Source of the DNA: a virus
Length of the DNA stretch: 42,285 nucleotides
Reading direction: 5' to 3' (one strand)
IMG/VR virus record: IMGVR_UViG_3300025286_000035
Span: 1-42,285 of that record
The notes below the pieces were generated by a model, which was not told the DNA's origin, did no database searches, and worked only from the letters and a program-made list of their open reading frames with translations. The translations under genes and the position numbers were made by a program. Below, piece by piece: positions 1 through 7,831 of this stretch (the first letter of the stretch is position 1; every line of letters begins with the position of its first letter).

Positions 1-2686
1 ACTTGGCCCCATCACGTACGGTTGGCCAGTTCTCCTCGGGTACCCGCTGTAGGAGGCTCTCAAGCCTGGAGGCCATGAAGCCGCTTTCACCGGCAGCCCT
101 TCGCCTTCCAGCCAGGACAGCTTCGATTGCCCTCTTCTCAGGGTCAACCCACATTCTCCTGATGGCCCCTTTCTGTTTCCAACCCCAGAACATCGTGCCG
201 GGACCGCCCGCGATGTACTCTTTGGCAGCATTCAACGCCGAAATCTGGCCAACGACAGGCAGTGCCCAGTGCGCAGCTTGATCAAGAATGCGAGCAACAT
301 CTTCTATGATCAAAGCGTCCTCAACATGACGCAGCGCCTTGGGATTCTTCTTTAGGGCCTCGCGATTAGGGATGGTCCTCAGCCGCCTGGGTATCAGTTC
401 CCTCATCTTATTGACGGCCTCTACAACAGCCTGCCGCTCAAACAGATCCCTAACAAGAGTTGTGACCGTGGCATTTAGTTCGCTAATTGTGCTTTCATAA
501 CCGGGCATCGCGAGGATATCCAGTTCACCCTGCTTTGCCCACAACTCCACCAACTCTACCTGCACGCTTTCCGGCAGTTCAGATGGCCTGGGGTACTTCT
601 TTCGCGGCCCCTCACCAATCTTAATCCTGTAGGGGTCAAGAATCTTCAGAGCCCTCTTCCTGCCCTCCTTATTCACTATGTCTTTAAGGATGGTATGGAC
701 AGTCGTCGGCATTTCGTTTTTAGCGAGCCGATTCGCAAAGCGCTTCATGCGCTTGACCATCGGCCCCATGCCCTTAGTTGCAGCGCCCACAGCATCTCTT
801 GCTTTTGACAGGGCTCTATCTACTTCTATTATGTCATCAACGGCCTGTTGTGGATTGAGCTTCCTTTCGGCCCTCTCTACCGCACTCACCCACCTCGGGT
901 CGCCGTACTGCTCTGCCTTGACCAGCGTGGGCTTGGGGGTGAACTTCATCTCTTTACCAAGAACAAGCTCGCCTAAGCGCACCTCCTCTTCCGCAACGAG
1001 CATCGGTGCGTAAGGGGACGGGTAGTCCTTTATCCGGTGGAACACGTACTCGCCGTTTTCGATCTTTATCAGGGTGGCCTTGGGCAGGTAGGGGTTAGCG
1101 TTCCTACCACCCATCATGTTCTGGGCCCTGGCCATGGAACTCCTGGCCATGCTCCTTGCTACGGCAGTGGGGATGCCAGCAACCATGGCCCAGTCCATAA
1201 GGGCTTTGAACACACCCTCCTCGGCCAGTTCACCGAACCTATCGGTCAACAGCAAGTGGAGCCTGTCGCCCATGTGTTTTGATATCTCAGAGACAGTCCC
1301 GGTGGTAGCCTCAAGCTTCTCTTTGTTTGTCCCTGGACCGGCAAAGTGCGCGCCGACTGTGCCAGCCATGTTAAGAAGGTGCACCGGCAGGAACAGTGCC
1401 CCAGGCACCTCTTGAGCCGTGCTGATCTTCAGCTTGTGCCAGTCTATTGGCCTGTCTTTTACGGCAGGAAACTGGACTTCAAAACCGGAAACCATGCCAG
1501 GACCATCACTACGGGCAGTAGCGAGGTTCCGCCGCCCAAAACCCCAAGGGATACTGGGCCCGGCGGTCGTAACTACCCCACGCATGGCCTGCTCTATAAA
1601 AAGCTCCACAACAGCCGGGTTCCTGGCCAGGTATGCGCTCACGGTCTTGTTGGCAAACTCACCAAGCGCCCTGTACGTGTCTCTTATCCTGTCCTCTGCG
1701 TGGCCCGGTGTTGGCTTTATAAAGTTCCCCTTGGCGTCTATGAGCGAACGCTTTGACTGCCATAGGGCATCTTCGGTGATCATCGTCACGGCCTCGGTAG
1801 GCACACTTACCACCGACGAGACAAATGTGGGCATTATGCCAAGCCAGCCGGTCTTGTTTGGATCGGCGTCAACAGGGATGAGCCCGCGAGCCCCAAACAG
1901 GGCCGGGAGCGCGTTGGCGAGTATATTGCCTGGGGTAGCTATGTACCCGTAGACTGCGCGGCCAAAGTCTTCGTAGAGCGTTGGCTCCACCATTCGACCC
2001 GTTGGGCCCATGCGAAGCACTGCCTTCTGAAGACCACGCGCCTTAGCCGCAGCGTCCAGCATGAACTCGCGGCGACTGACCTCTTCGGGACGCCCATAAA
2101 ACACCTCTGCGGCAGCTTCAAATTGCTCAATGAGCTTGAATGCGCCGGAGGACTCCTTCTTTGCCCGCGCCTGCACCTCCTCCCTCTTCCGCTCTATAGC
2201 GGCAACCTCCTCATCGAGAAGGTACTTGGCCACAGGGGAAACGCCGGTCTCAAGGGTGCCTGTCGCCCGCAAAATCTCAGTGACACCCTTCCCCACAGGC
2301 ACTTCTTCGTGTGGCTTGAACGTCTGCACTGGTGGCAACGGCAGGCCTACGTGCTTTGCCCACTTGCCGACAATGGCTCCAGGAGGCTCCCACAGCCCGT
2401 GCTTTCCGAGTTTGACTACCTCGGTACCCGGAGGTGGCTCTATGTCTGTTACAGCGGGGTCCGCGCGCTCCTGCGCCGCCCGCGCATCCAACTCTTCAAT
2501 TGAGTACTCCCTGGGCTCATCAACTTCGGCCACAGGGAGCCCTTCAAGCCTCTCATGCTCGTCAAGCTCTTCAATGGAGTACTCTTTATGGGCGCTGGCC
2601 TCTGCCGTAACGGCCACCCCCTCCTTTTCAAGCCTCTCATGCTCGTCAAGCTCTTCAATGGAGTACTCTTTGAAAGGCTCACCCAT
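1..2686 (-). CDS. Giant virion-associated protein, N-terminal 895 codons (gene continues across the contig ends)
   Basis: The frame opens with ATG at 2686, one base after the stop of the upstream 699-residue gene, and stays open to base 1. It continues in frame at 42285, so this is the N-terminal half of a protein of 1908 or 1910 residues. The start has no clear Shine-Dalgarno, so translation may be coupled to the upstream gene. Residues 7-14, 35-42 and 60-67 repeat the motif EYSIEELD in an acidic leader. After that come Lys/Glu-rich helical stretches and a few hydrophobic patches. I recognise no catalytic motif. Its size and place after two other large Ala-rich proteins in the structural arm suggest an internal virion (DNA-ejection) protein. 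A large polyvalent protein is the alternative. Confidence 0.8.
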   Translation of the reverse strand, partial: MGEPFKEYSIEELDEHERLEKEGVAVTAEASAHKEYSIEELDEHERLEGLPVAEVDEPREYSIEELDARAAQERADPAVTDIEPPPGTEVVKLGKHGLWEPPGAIVGKWAKHVGLPLPPVQTFKPHEEVPVGKGVTEILRATGTLETGVSPVAKYLLDEEVAAIERKREEVQARAKKESSGAFKLIEQFEAAAEVFYGRPEEVSRREFMLDAAAKARGLQKAVLRMGPTGRMVEPTLYEDFGRAVYGYIATPGNILANALPALFGARGLIPVDADPNKTGWLGIMPTFVSSVVSVPTEAVTMITEDALWQSKRSLIDAKGNFIKPTPGHAEDRIRDTYRALGEFANKTVSAYLARNPAVVELFIEQAMRGVVTTAGPSIPWGFGRRNLATARSDGPGMVSGFEVQFPAVKDRPIDWHKLKISTAQEVPGALFLPVHLLNMAGTVGAHFAGPGTNKEKLEATTGTVSEISKHMGDRLHLLLTDRFGELAEEGVFKALMDWAMVAGIPTAVARSMARSSMARAQNMMGGRNANPYLPKATLIKIENGEYVFHRIKDYPSPYAPMLVAEEEVRLGELVLGKEMKFTPKPTLVKAEQYGDPRWVSAVERAERKLNPQQAVDDIIEVDRALSKARDAVGAATKGMGPMVKRMKRFANRLAKNEMPTTVHTILKDIVNKEGRKRALKILDPYRIKIGEGPRKKYPRPSELPESVQVELVELWAKQGELDILAMPGYESTISELNATVTTLVRDLFERQAVVEAVNKMRELIPRRLRTIPNREALKKNPKALRHVEDALIIEDVARILDQAAHWALPVVGQISALNAAKEYIAGGPGTMFWGWKQKGAIRRMWVDPEKRAIEAVLAGRRRAAGESGFMASRLESLLQRVPEENWPTVRDGAK
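2543..2671 (-). repeat. Two identical 45-bp copies encoding the EYSIEELD motif
   Basis: Bases 2543-2587 and 2627-2671 are identical over 45 bp and lie 84 bp apart, so the frame is kept. Each encodes KEYSIEELDEHERLE at the start of the giant protein. A third, diverged copy of the motif (REYSIEELD) follows 25 residues after the second. The near-perfect DNA identity indicates a recent in-frame duplication. Confidence 0.9.
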
Positions 2687-2687
2687 G

Positions 2688-4787
2688 CTATTTTACGCTA
2701 GCTCTCGCCTGCTTCAACAGTGAGCGCTGGATGGATTTGGACATCAACTTGCCCTTATTATCTTTATCGTTCTTCCACTCTGCCTTCAGCCTCGTAAACT
2801 CCGCGTTGACAGCCGCCTTTCTCTTTGCGTGCGCTGCGAACATCGCTTCAACCTGGGCCGTCGTCATTGTTGGTGCAGCCGCAGGTTTAGCCGCCGGGGG
2901 CGGTATGAGTCCTGTGGGCGGTTCTTCCTCGGGCAATGCCGCTGGCTTGACACCCGGCAGTGTAACCGTCCCACCAAATTTGCCTGGCACTACCCTTTCC
3001 CTTGTGTCCTCCGTCATTTTCAGTAAGGACTTATTTCGGTCGCGGGCCAGGTTCAGGCGAGCCCTTAACTTTGTAAACTTATCCTTCTGCTCCCCTTTCA
3101 GGAAGACTATTCTTTCTTCGCCTGCCTGAACGTAGCCTAGCAGGTCAATCGCATTCAGATGCTTCGCCTGCAACCTTGCTGAGGCGTCGTTCCTCCGGGC
3201 CGTGGCTGCTGCCTCCTGTTGCAGCGCCTTCTTCTTGGCTGCATTTTTCTCGGCAGCTATTCTTGCTTCTAGCCTGCTCATCGCCGCTGCATTATTCTCT
3301 ATCGTTGTGGCTAACTGGGCCGCCAGTCGTTCTGCTTGGCGGGCCGCGTTTTCCGAATCCTTGTACAACTGTAGTTCCGTCTTGTCCCTGTGCTTGCGGT
3401 CCTGCTTGGTGTCCCACCCAGTCAGAACAGTTTTCAGGTGGGCGTATCCAGGGGCATTCTTGTTGACAGTGTCCAGAACAGCCTGTCGGCTCTCCCTCCC
3501 CTCGGCTATAAACGCCGCCAGGCCGGACTTGGTTACCGGGAGCCCTGCGGCCACAAGCAGAGGTGCCAGTTCTTTCGAGGCAGCCAGGCGCTGGGCAATC
3601 ATCGGGTCCTTGGATGATTTCTCAAGGTCCTTGATAAACTGCTTGGCGTCTCTGACGAGGTTCCATTTATTCCTTTTACCCGTGTACCTATTGATCGCCT
3701 CCTCGGAGTTCTTTATAACTCTGAACGCATCCAACGGGCTCATCTGGCCGTTCGCTGCTGCCTGAGCGGCCCGCGTGGCCTTGTTTCCCAGATCGAGAAT
3801 ATAACCAGATGCTTTGGGTACAGTCTTGCCCTTTACCCTCTTATACCCATACGCCCCAGTCTTAACTCCGATGCTAATGGTTTCGGCAATGTTCTTAATG
3901 CCCTGCGTTAGCTTGTAATCCTCTTCACTCTTGGCCTTCCGCCCAGCAGCCGTTGCTGCGGTCCTCTCCTTAATTATATCCTGCATCGCCGTGAACTCGG
4001 CCAACTGCTTTACCTTGGCCCTGAGCTTTTCGGAGCGGGTCTTTGCCTCTGGCTCCAGCGGCTTCTCAATCGGCGTCGGCTTTGGGATTTCAGGCTTGAT
4101 GGCCTCTCTTTCCCTGGCCGCTGCTGTCAGAAGCGGGTCCGATCTACCCATACGCTCAAGGGCATCGGGGGGCACTGGGGCACCAGGCTGAGGTCCAAGC
4201 TCCTCCTCACCAACCGGGTATGGTATTCTGCCAGCGGCTGCACGTGGGTCGAAGGCAGTGGCCAATCTCCTGGCCTGCAACCGAACAGACTCATCCTCCC
4301 CCGGAACATCCCATCGCGCGTCTTCCGGCCAGTGTGGCGGTCGTTCGGTGAACGCGTAGTCCGCCCCCGTCTGGAATGGGCGTGACACGGGTGCTTCCTC
4401 TCGCGCAAGCATTTCCGCCGCAGGGCCTAGCATGTTGAGACTGGCCCCTAGCTGCTTATCTAACTTTTCGGCCTCAGCCCTGGACTTCGCAGCCTCGTAT
4501 ATCCGCATCTTAGCCTGCGCCTTCTCGAACGGGAGGCTCTCCATTATCTCTTTGCGCTCTTTTCGCTCACGCTCAGAGACTTTCCACGGCATCTCCTCTT
4601 CTATGGCTTTGAAGCCCAGACCAAGGCCACCCTTAATAAGGCCCGTGCCCAGGACATCACCCATGCGCTCTAAGAACGTGGGCTGCTGGGCCGCCTTCAG
4701 TCGGTACTCCTCTTTAAGGAGTTCAAATCTCGCCTCACGCTCTTTCTTGGCCTTCTGGTAGCCCGGTTCAAATACTCTCAGCGCCAT
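2688..4787 (-). CDS. Large Ala/Lys/Glu-rich coiled-coil protein, probable internal virion protein
   Basis: This 699-residue protein is highly charged and Ala-rich. Heptad-like stretches lie near residues 1-30, 85-115 and through much of 480-620, and there is a Pro-rich linker near 235-255 and another near 630-650. One Gly/Leu-rich segment sits around residues 45-60. No enzymatic motif is visible. It starts at ATG 4787 with an upstream GGAGGG at good spacing and ends one base before the giant gene. Position and composition fit an ejection-type protein of the podovirus core. The homology is not certain. Confidence 0.7.
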   Translation of the reverse strand: MALRVFEPGYQKAKKEREARFELLKEEYRLKAAQQPTFLERMGDVLGTGLIKGGLGLGFKAIEEEMPWKVSERERKERKEIMESLPFEKAQAKMRIYEAAKSRAEAEKLDKQLGASLNMLGPAAEMLAREEAPVSRPFQTGADYAFTERPPHWPEDARWDVPGEDESVRLQARRLATAFDPRAAAGRIPYPVGEEELGPQPGAPVPPDALERMGRSDPLLTAAAREREAIKPEIPKPTPIEKPLEPEAKTRSEKLRAKVKQLAEFTAMQDIIKERTAATAAGRKAKSEEDYKLTQGIKNIAETISIGVKTGAYGYKRVKGKTVPKASGYILDLGNKATRAAQAAANGQMSPLDAFRVIKNSEEAINRYTGKRNKWNLVRDAKQFIKDLEKSSKDPMIAQRLAASKELAPLLVAAGLPVTKSGLAAFIAEGRESRQAVLDTVNKNAPGYAHLKTVLTGWDTKQDRKHRDKTELQLYKDSENAARQAERLAAQLATTIENNAAAMSRLEARIAAEKNAAKKKALQQEAAATARRNDASARLQAKHLNAIDLLGYVQAGEERIVFLKGEQKDKFTKLRARLNLARDRNKSLLKMTEDTRERVVPGKFGGTVTLPGVKPAALPEEEPPTGLIPPPAAKPAAAPTMTTAQVEAMFAAHAKRKAAVNAEFTRLKAEWKNDKDNKGKLMSKSIQRSLLKQARASVK

Positions 4788-4802
4788 GGTCAGACCCTCC
4801 GT

Positions 4803-6506
4803 CTACCCTTCCCAGCTAGGGTAATGCTGTTTCTTGATCATCTGCCTCACATAATCAGCAGCCTGCTCTTTGGTTCCGTAATCAATCCCGTTGGCCTCCA
4901 TGGAGAATATGAAATTGCTTATGACATGATTGACCGCACTCTCGTGGAAGAATGACTCCGGGTTCAGCAGATCTTTCATACCTCCTGGGGTGTTGGGTTC
5001 GGACCACCTGGCGAACTGGCTGTACGCCTGATTATAAACCGCCCCCCACATCTCCTCATCTATGTCATGAAGCTGACCGCCTTCACCGCCTTCACCGCCT
5101 TCACCGCCTTCACCGCCTTCACCGCCACCCTCTTCGTCAGAAGTGTATGTGAAGTCCATCTTGCCACCAGTGGTCTTCTTCATGTACTTGGAAGCACCAG
5201 CATTAAGCTCTTCCCATCCGAGATGCTTGTTGTCGGCATAATACTGCTGCGCCCTAGCGAAAGCACCCTTCGCCCACCCATCCGCGTCCTGCGAATCCAT
5301 ATAGTTTTTCATATGGACCTGGAAGTTCTCCCACTTCTGCATGTCCATTATCTCGCTACTTTCTTTGGCCTTGGCCCTTTCAACCTCCCTGGCCACAGCA
5401 ATCCTGTTCTCGTCAGAAAGGATGCCGCCGTACAGCGCAGCAATGGTCTTGAACTTTTCTGCATCCGCTTGGGCGTTTACCTTCTTGGCCTCAAAATGGA
5501 CTGTCAGTATCGCTTCGAGGGCCTGCGCGTGTATATCCCCCATACCAAGCTGAATCAGGCCGCTAGCGCCCATACCACGAGAAGCCATGGTTTGCGCCAT
5601 CCTGTGCATCTGGTCAACGGATGCGTTCTCAATGTTCTGAACCATGTCAGCAACATCTTCTTCGGAGATGCCCGTCTCCTTGGATAAGTAGTCCAGCGCC
5701 CACCCCTGGAACTTTATCTTCAGCTTCATCGGGTGGCTCTCTACGCCAGTGGCACCCCCGGCAACATCCCCGGTTTCGGATGGCTTGCCGTTCTTATCGT
5801 AAAACTGCCCCCCGGCAGTAAAGTACCCGTTCCAGTTGCCCTCGTCGTCGTATGACTTCTCTAGCTTCTCGCCGTCCTGCCAAAAGTCGCCCTCCTCATC
5901 TTTGAGTATGCCAGCCTGGGCATTAGCAACGGTCATCCCGGTCTCTTCTTCCTGGGCCTCAAGGGCAACCCCGCCCTCGACGGGTGCCGGTTGACCCGCC
6001 CCGACCTGCTGCTCCTCCTTAACCATAAGGGGATCTTCTTTTACCGGGGCCGCTTGAGGAAGCTCCTCCCCGCCAGGCTTCTGGGCACCGCCAGTGATGC
6101 GTTCAACTGCCCCTGGGACAACCTCGGTAACACCTGCCGGTGTTGCGGCTGGCTGGGCTGCGGTGAAGGCTATGGGGACAGTCAGCGCGGGCGTTGTGAT
6201 CGGAGGAGCGCCAGCAACGCTACGGCTCATCATACCCTCTGCCGCCTTCGCGCGCGTAGCGGGCTCTGCCGTTGCGGCTGCTCCCATAGCCATCTGCTGC
6301 GCAGCTTGACGCTTGTAGTCCGCCTGGCCTGTCACAGGGATGTCGGGGGAGCCGAACTTTGGCTGTCTGGCCGTTGCTGCGGCATCCATCTGCATGAACC
6401 CAGGGCCCCTAATTGGGGCGCGGAGCGCCTTTTGTGTTGAAGGCAGAACGCCGCCGCCCTTCGGTATTGCTGGGTTCTTGTACTGTTTTTTATCTGCGTA
6501 AGGCAT
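4803..6506 (-). CDS. Probable internal virion or structural protein with a Gly-Gly-Glu repeat
   Basis: The 567-residue product has an Ala/Pro/Thr-rich N-terminal third, an acidic middle, and a helical segment (about 255-400). A run of Gly-Gly-Glu triplets around residue 465 is followed by a more ordered, aromatic-rich C-terminus. It lies between the 177-residue structural protein and the 699-residue protein, so it belongs to the tail/ejection block. No family was recognised. The low-complexity Ala/Pro region resembles flexible segments of virion proteins, and the C-terminal 90 residues look like a folded domain. Confidence 0.65.
   Translation of the reverse strand: MPYADKKQYKNPAIPKGGGVLPSTQKALRAPIRGPGFMQMDAAATARQPKFGSPDIPVTGQADYKRQAAQQMAMGAAATAEPATRAKAAEGMMSRSVAGAPPITTPALTVPIAFTAAQPAATPAGVTEVVPGAVERITGGAQKPGGEELPQAAPVKEDPLMVKEEQQVGAGQPAPVEGGVALEAQEEETGMTVANAQAGILKDEEGDFWQDGEKLEKSYDDEGNWNGYFTAGGQFYDKNGKPSETGDVAGGATGVESHPMKLKIKFQGWALDYLSKETGISEEDVADMVQNIENASVDQMHRMAQTMASRGMGASGLIQLGMGDIHAQALEAILTVHFEAKKVNAQADAEKFKTIAALYGGILSDENRIAVAREVERAKAKESSEIMDMQKWENFQVHMKNYMDSQDADGWAKGAFARAQQYYADNKHLGWEELNAGASKYMKKTTGGKMDFTYTSDEEGGGEGGEGGEGGEGGEGGQLHDIDEEMWGAVYNQAYSQFARWSEPNTPGGMKDLLNPESFFHESAVNHVISNFIFSMEANGIDYGTKEQAADYVRQMIKKQHYPSWEG
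5076..5126. repeat. 9-bp tandem repeat encoding (Gly-Gly-Glu)n
   Basis: The unit ACCGCCTTC repeats about 5.7 times without error. On the minus strand it encodes alternating Gly-Gly-Glu inside the 567-residue protein. Because the unit is 9 bp, slippage changes length without breaking the frame, so copy number may vary between isolates. Confidence 0.95.
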
Positions 6507-6508
6507 GG

Positions 6509-7042
6509 TTATGATGCGCTCCTATGCTCCGCGATAAACCAAAGGGTTATCGTCACGCCCACGGCGTCGTTTGTTGCAACATCCGCCCTGACAAATAGTG
6601 CCGCTGCGGCAGCAAACGCCTCACTTGTTGATGCTGAGGTGGCAAAACCAGCAGCGGAGTCGTCCACTATTGTTGCTGTGGCGTGGGCGGCTGCCGTGGT
6701 GTTGTTGTACGCATCGGCGTATGCAGCGTATAGCCTTGCCGTGACAGCGCCCAGGTTCGTGGCGGTGTCAACCGCGGCCCCTCCACCCCGGTAAACCTGA
6801 AACTCCCGAAGCTTGAGGCCGCCAGTGCTGAACGTCGCCGGAACCCTGAACCCTCGTATCTTATTTGTACCAGCGGTCATGTCCCCAATCTCAATACACA
6901 CACATACATTGTGCGACTCGTTCGCCAGGTCTGAGTTTGGTATTCCAGCGGCCAGGTAGTCGTTTACCTCGTCAAAATTGCCATCGAGGTCAGACGCCGT
7001 TATGACCTGACCTTCACTCAGCGGGGTGAAACTAATTGCCAT
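6509..7042 (-). CDS. Small virion structural protein, tail/fibre associated
   Basis: This 177-residue protein begins with MAISFTPLSEGQVITASDLD followed by GNFDEVNDY. That type of N-terminus is common in phage tail-fibre and appendage proteins, where short helices precede a beta-rich body. The rest is Ala/Thr/Val-rich with alternating beta-strand character and ends in an aromatic strand (ITLWFIAEH). It sits two bases upstream of the 567-residue gene and directly after the beta-helix gene. The role as a minor tail or fibre component is inferred from context. Confidence 0.6.
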   Translation of the reverse strand: MAISFTPLSEGQVITASDLDGNFDEVNDYLAAGIPNSDLANESHNVCVCIEIGDMTAGTNKIRGFRVPATFSTGGLKLREFQVYRGGGAAVDTATNLGAVTARLYAAYADAYNNTTAAAHATATIVDDSAAGFATSASTSEAFAAAAALFVRADVATNDAVGVTITLWFIAEHRSAS

Positions 7043-7831
7043 CTAACAACGCTCCTCGACGCGGGACGGATCGATTACATTGAGCGCGCTTCCCGTTTCA
7101 ACGCTCTGACCTGCGAAATAACTAAGCTGGGTGTTCGTTGCATCAAACGTGTTGGCGATGACGCTGACCTCGGAAACGTTGTCACCGAAGTACAAATTTC
7201 CGCCTCCGCGCTCAATTACGTTCGATGTAACGATGCCACCTCTGCACGTTCCACTATACTCAATCGCCCTGTTTACGCCAGTGGTGAACTCGCAATCCGA
7301 GACCTTCACGTAGTTCGCACCGTCCACCAAGATTGCATTGTAATAGTCCTCGAACGCACAATTCCGAACAACCGTATTGTTTCCGGTTATCTTCAGGACG
7401 CTGGTGCTGACTGTGTCAGTCTCGTCTATGAACCGTATTCCCTCGAACACGCTACCGTCACCGGTTGACTGTATGATTGGATCGCTGGTTGCCATTGAGG
7501 CAGACCGCCTGAAAATTGTCTGCCCCGGAGACAGCGAGATAAGCTGCACAAACCCAGAGTCTATCGTGAGCGACTCATTGAAGTTCCATAAACCTTCTGT
7601 GAAGTAGATTCTGCCGCCGTTCTTTCCGACAGACCCAATGGCTTCCCTGATCGGCACATCGGGTGATGCGCAGATATCACAGTGCCGCTTTGCCAACCAC
7701 TCTATCTGACGCCCAACCGTGCGGAACCTGTGGTCCTTGGTGAACATGGACACAGGGAAGTTGTCGCTAGACCTTTTCATTGAAAAGGTGTTCTTGACGA
7801 TGTTTAGCGACACCAGGGATACAAGCATCAT
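7043..7831 (-). CDS. Right-handed beta-helix protein, likely tailspike or fibre-like
   Basis: The 262-residue product has a short N-terminal domain (to about residue 60). Repeating strand-turn units typical of pectin-lyase-like beta-helices follow: phrases such as GSVFEGIRFID, NTVVRNCAFED, YVKVSDCEFTT and GIVTSNVIERG recur about every 22-24 residues, with Asn at turns. Such folds bind or cleave surface polysaccharide in phage tailspikes. No catalytic set can be assigned here and the protein is short for a tailspike. It overlaps the upstream gene by four bases (ATGA). Confidence 0.7.
   Translation of the reverse strand: MMLVSLVSLNIVKNTFSMKRSSDNFPVSMFTKDHRFRTVGRQIEWLAKRHCDICASPDVPIREAIGSVGKNGGRIYFTEGLWNFNESLTIDSGFVQLISLSPGQTIFRRSASMATSDPIIQSTGDGSVFEGIRFIDETDTVSTSVLKITGNNTVVRNCAFEDYYNAILVDGANYVKVSDCEFTTGVNRAIEYSGTCRGGIVTSNVIERGGGNLYFGDNVSEVSVIANTFDATNTQLSYFAGQSVETGSALNVIDPSRVEERC

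Noticed and set aside
1346-1952. Plus-strand frames of 136 and 177 codons
   Set aside because: They are antisense to the giant gene, which is open across the whole region and continues in frame over the contig ends.
5076-5126. CRISPR-like array
   Set aside because: It is a 9-bp tandem without spacers, inside a coding frame. No CRISPR array or cas operon was seen in the window; the Cas4-like nuclease is a phage recombination enzyme.
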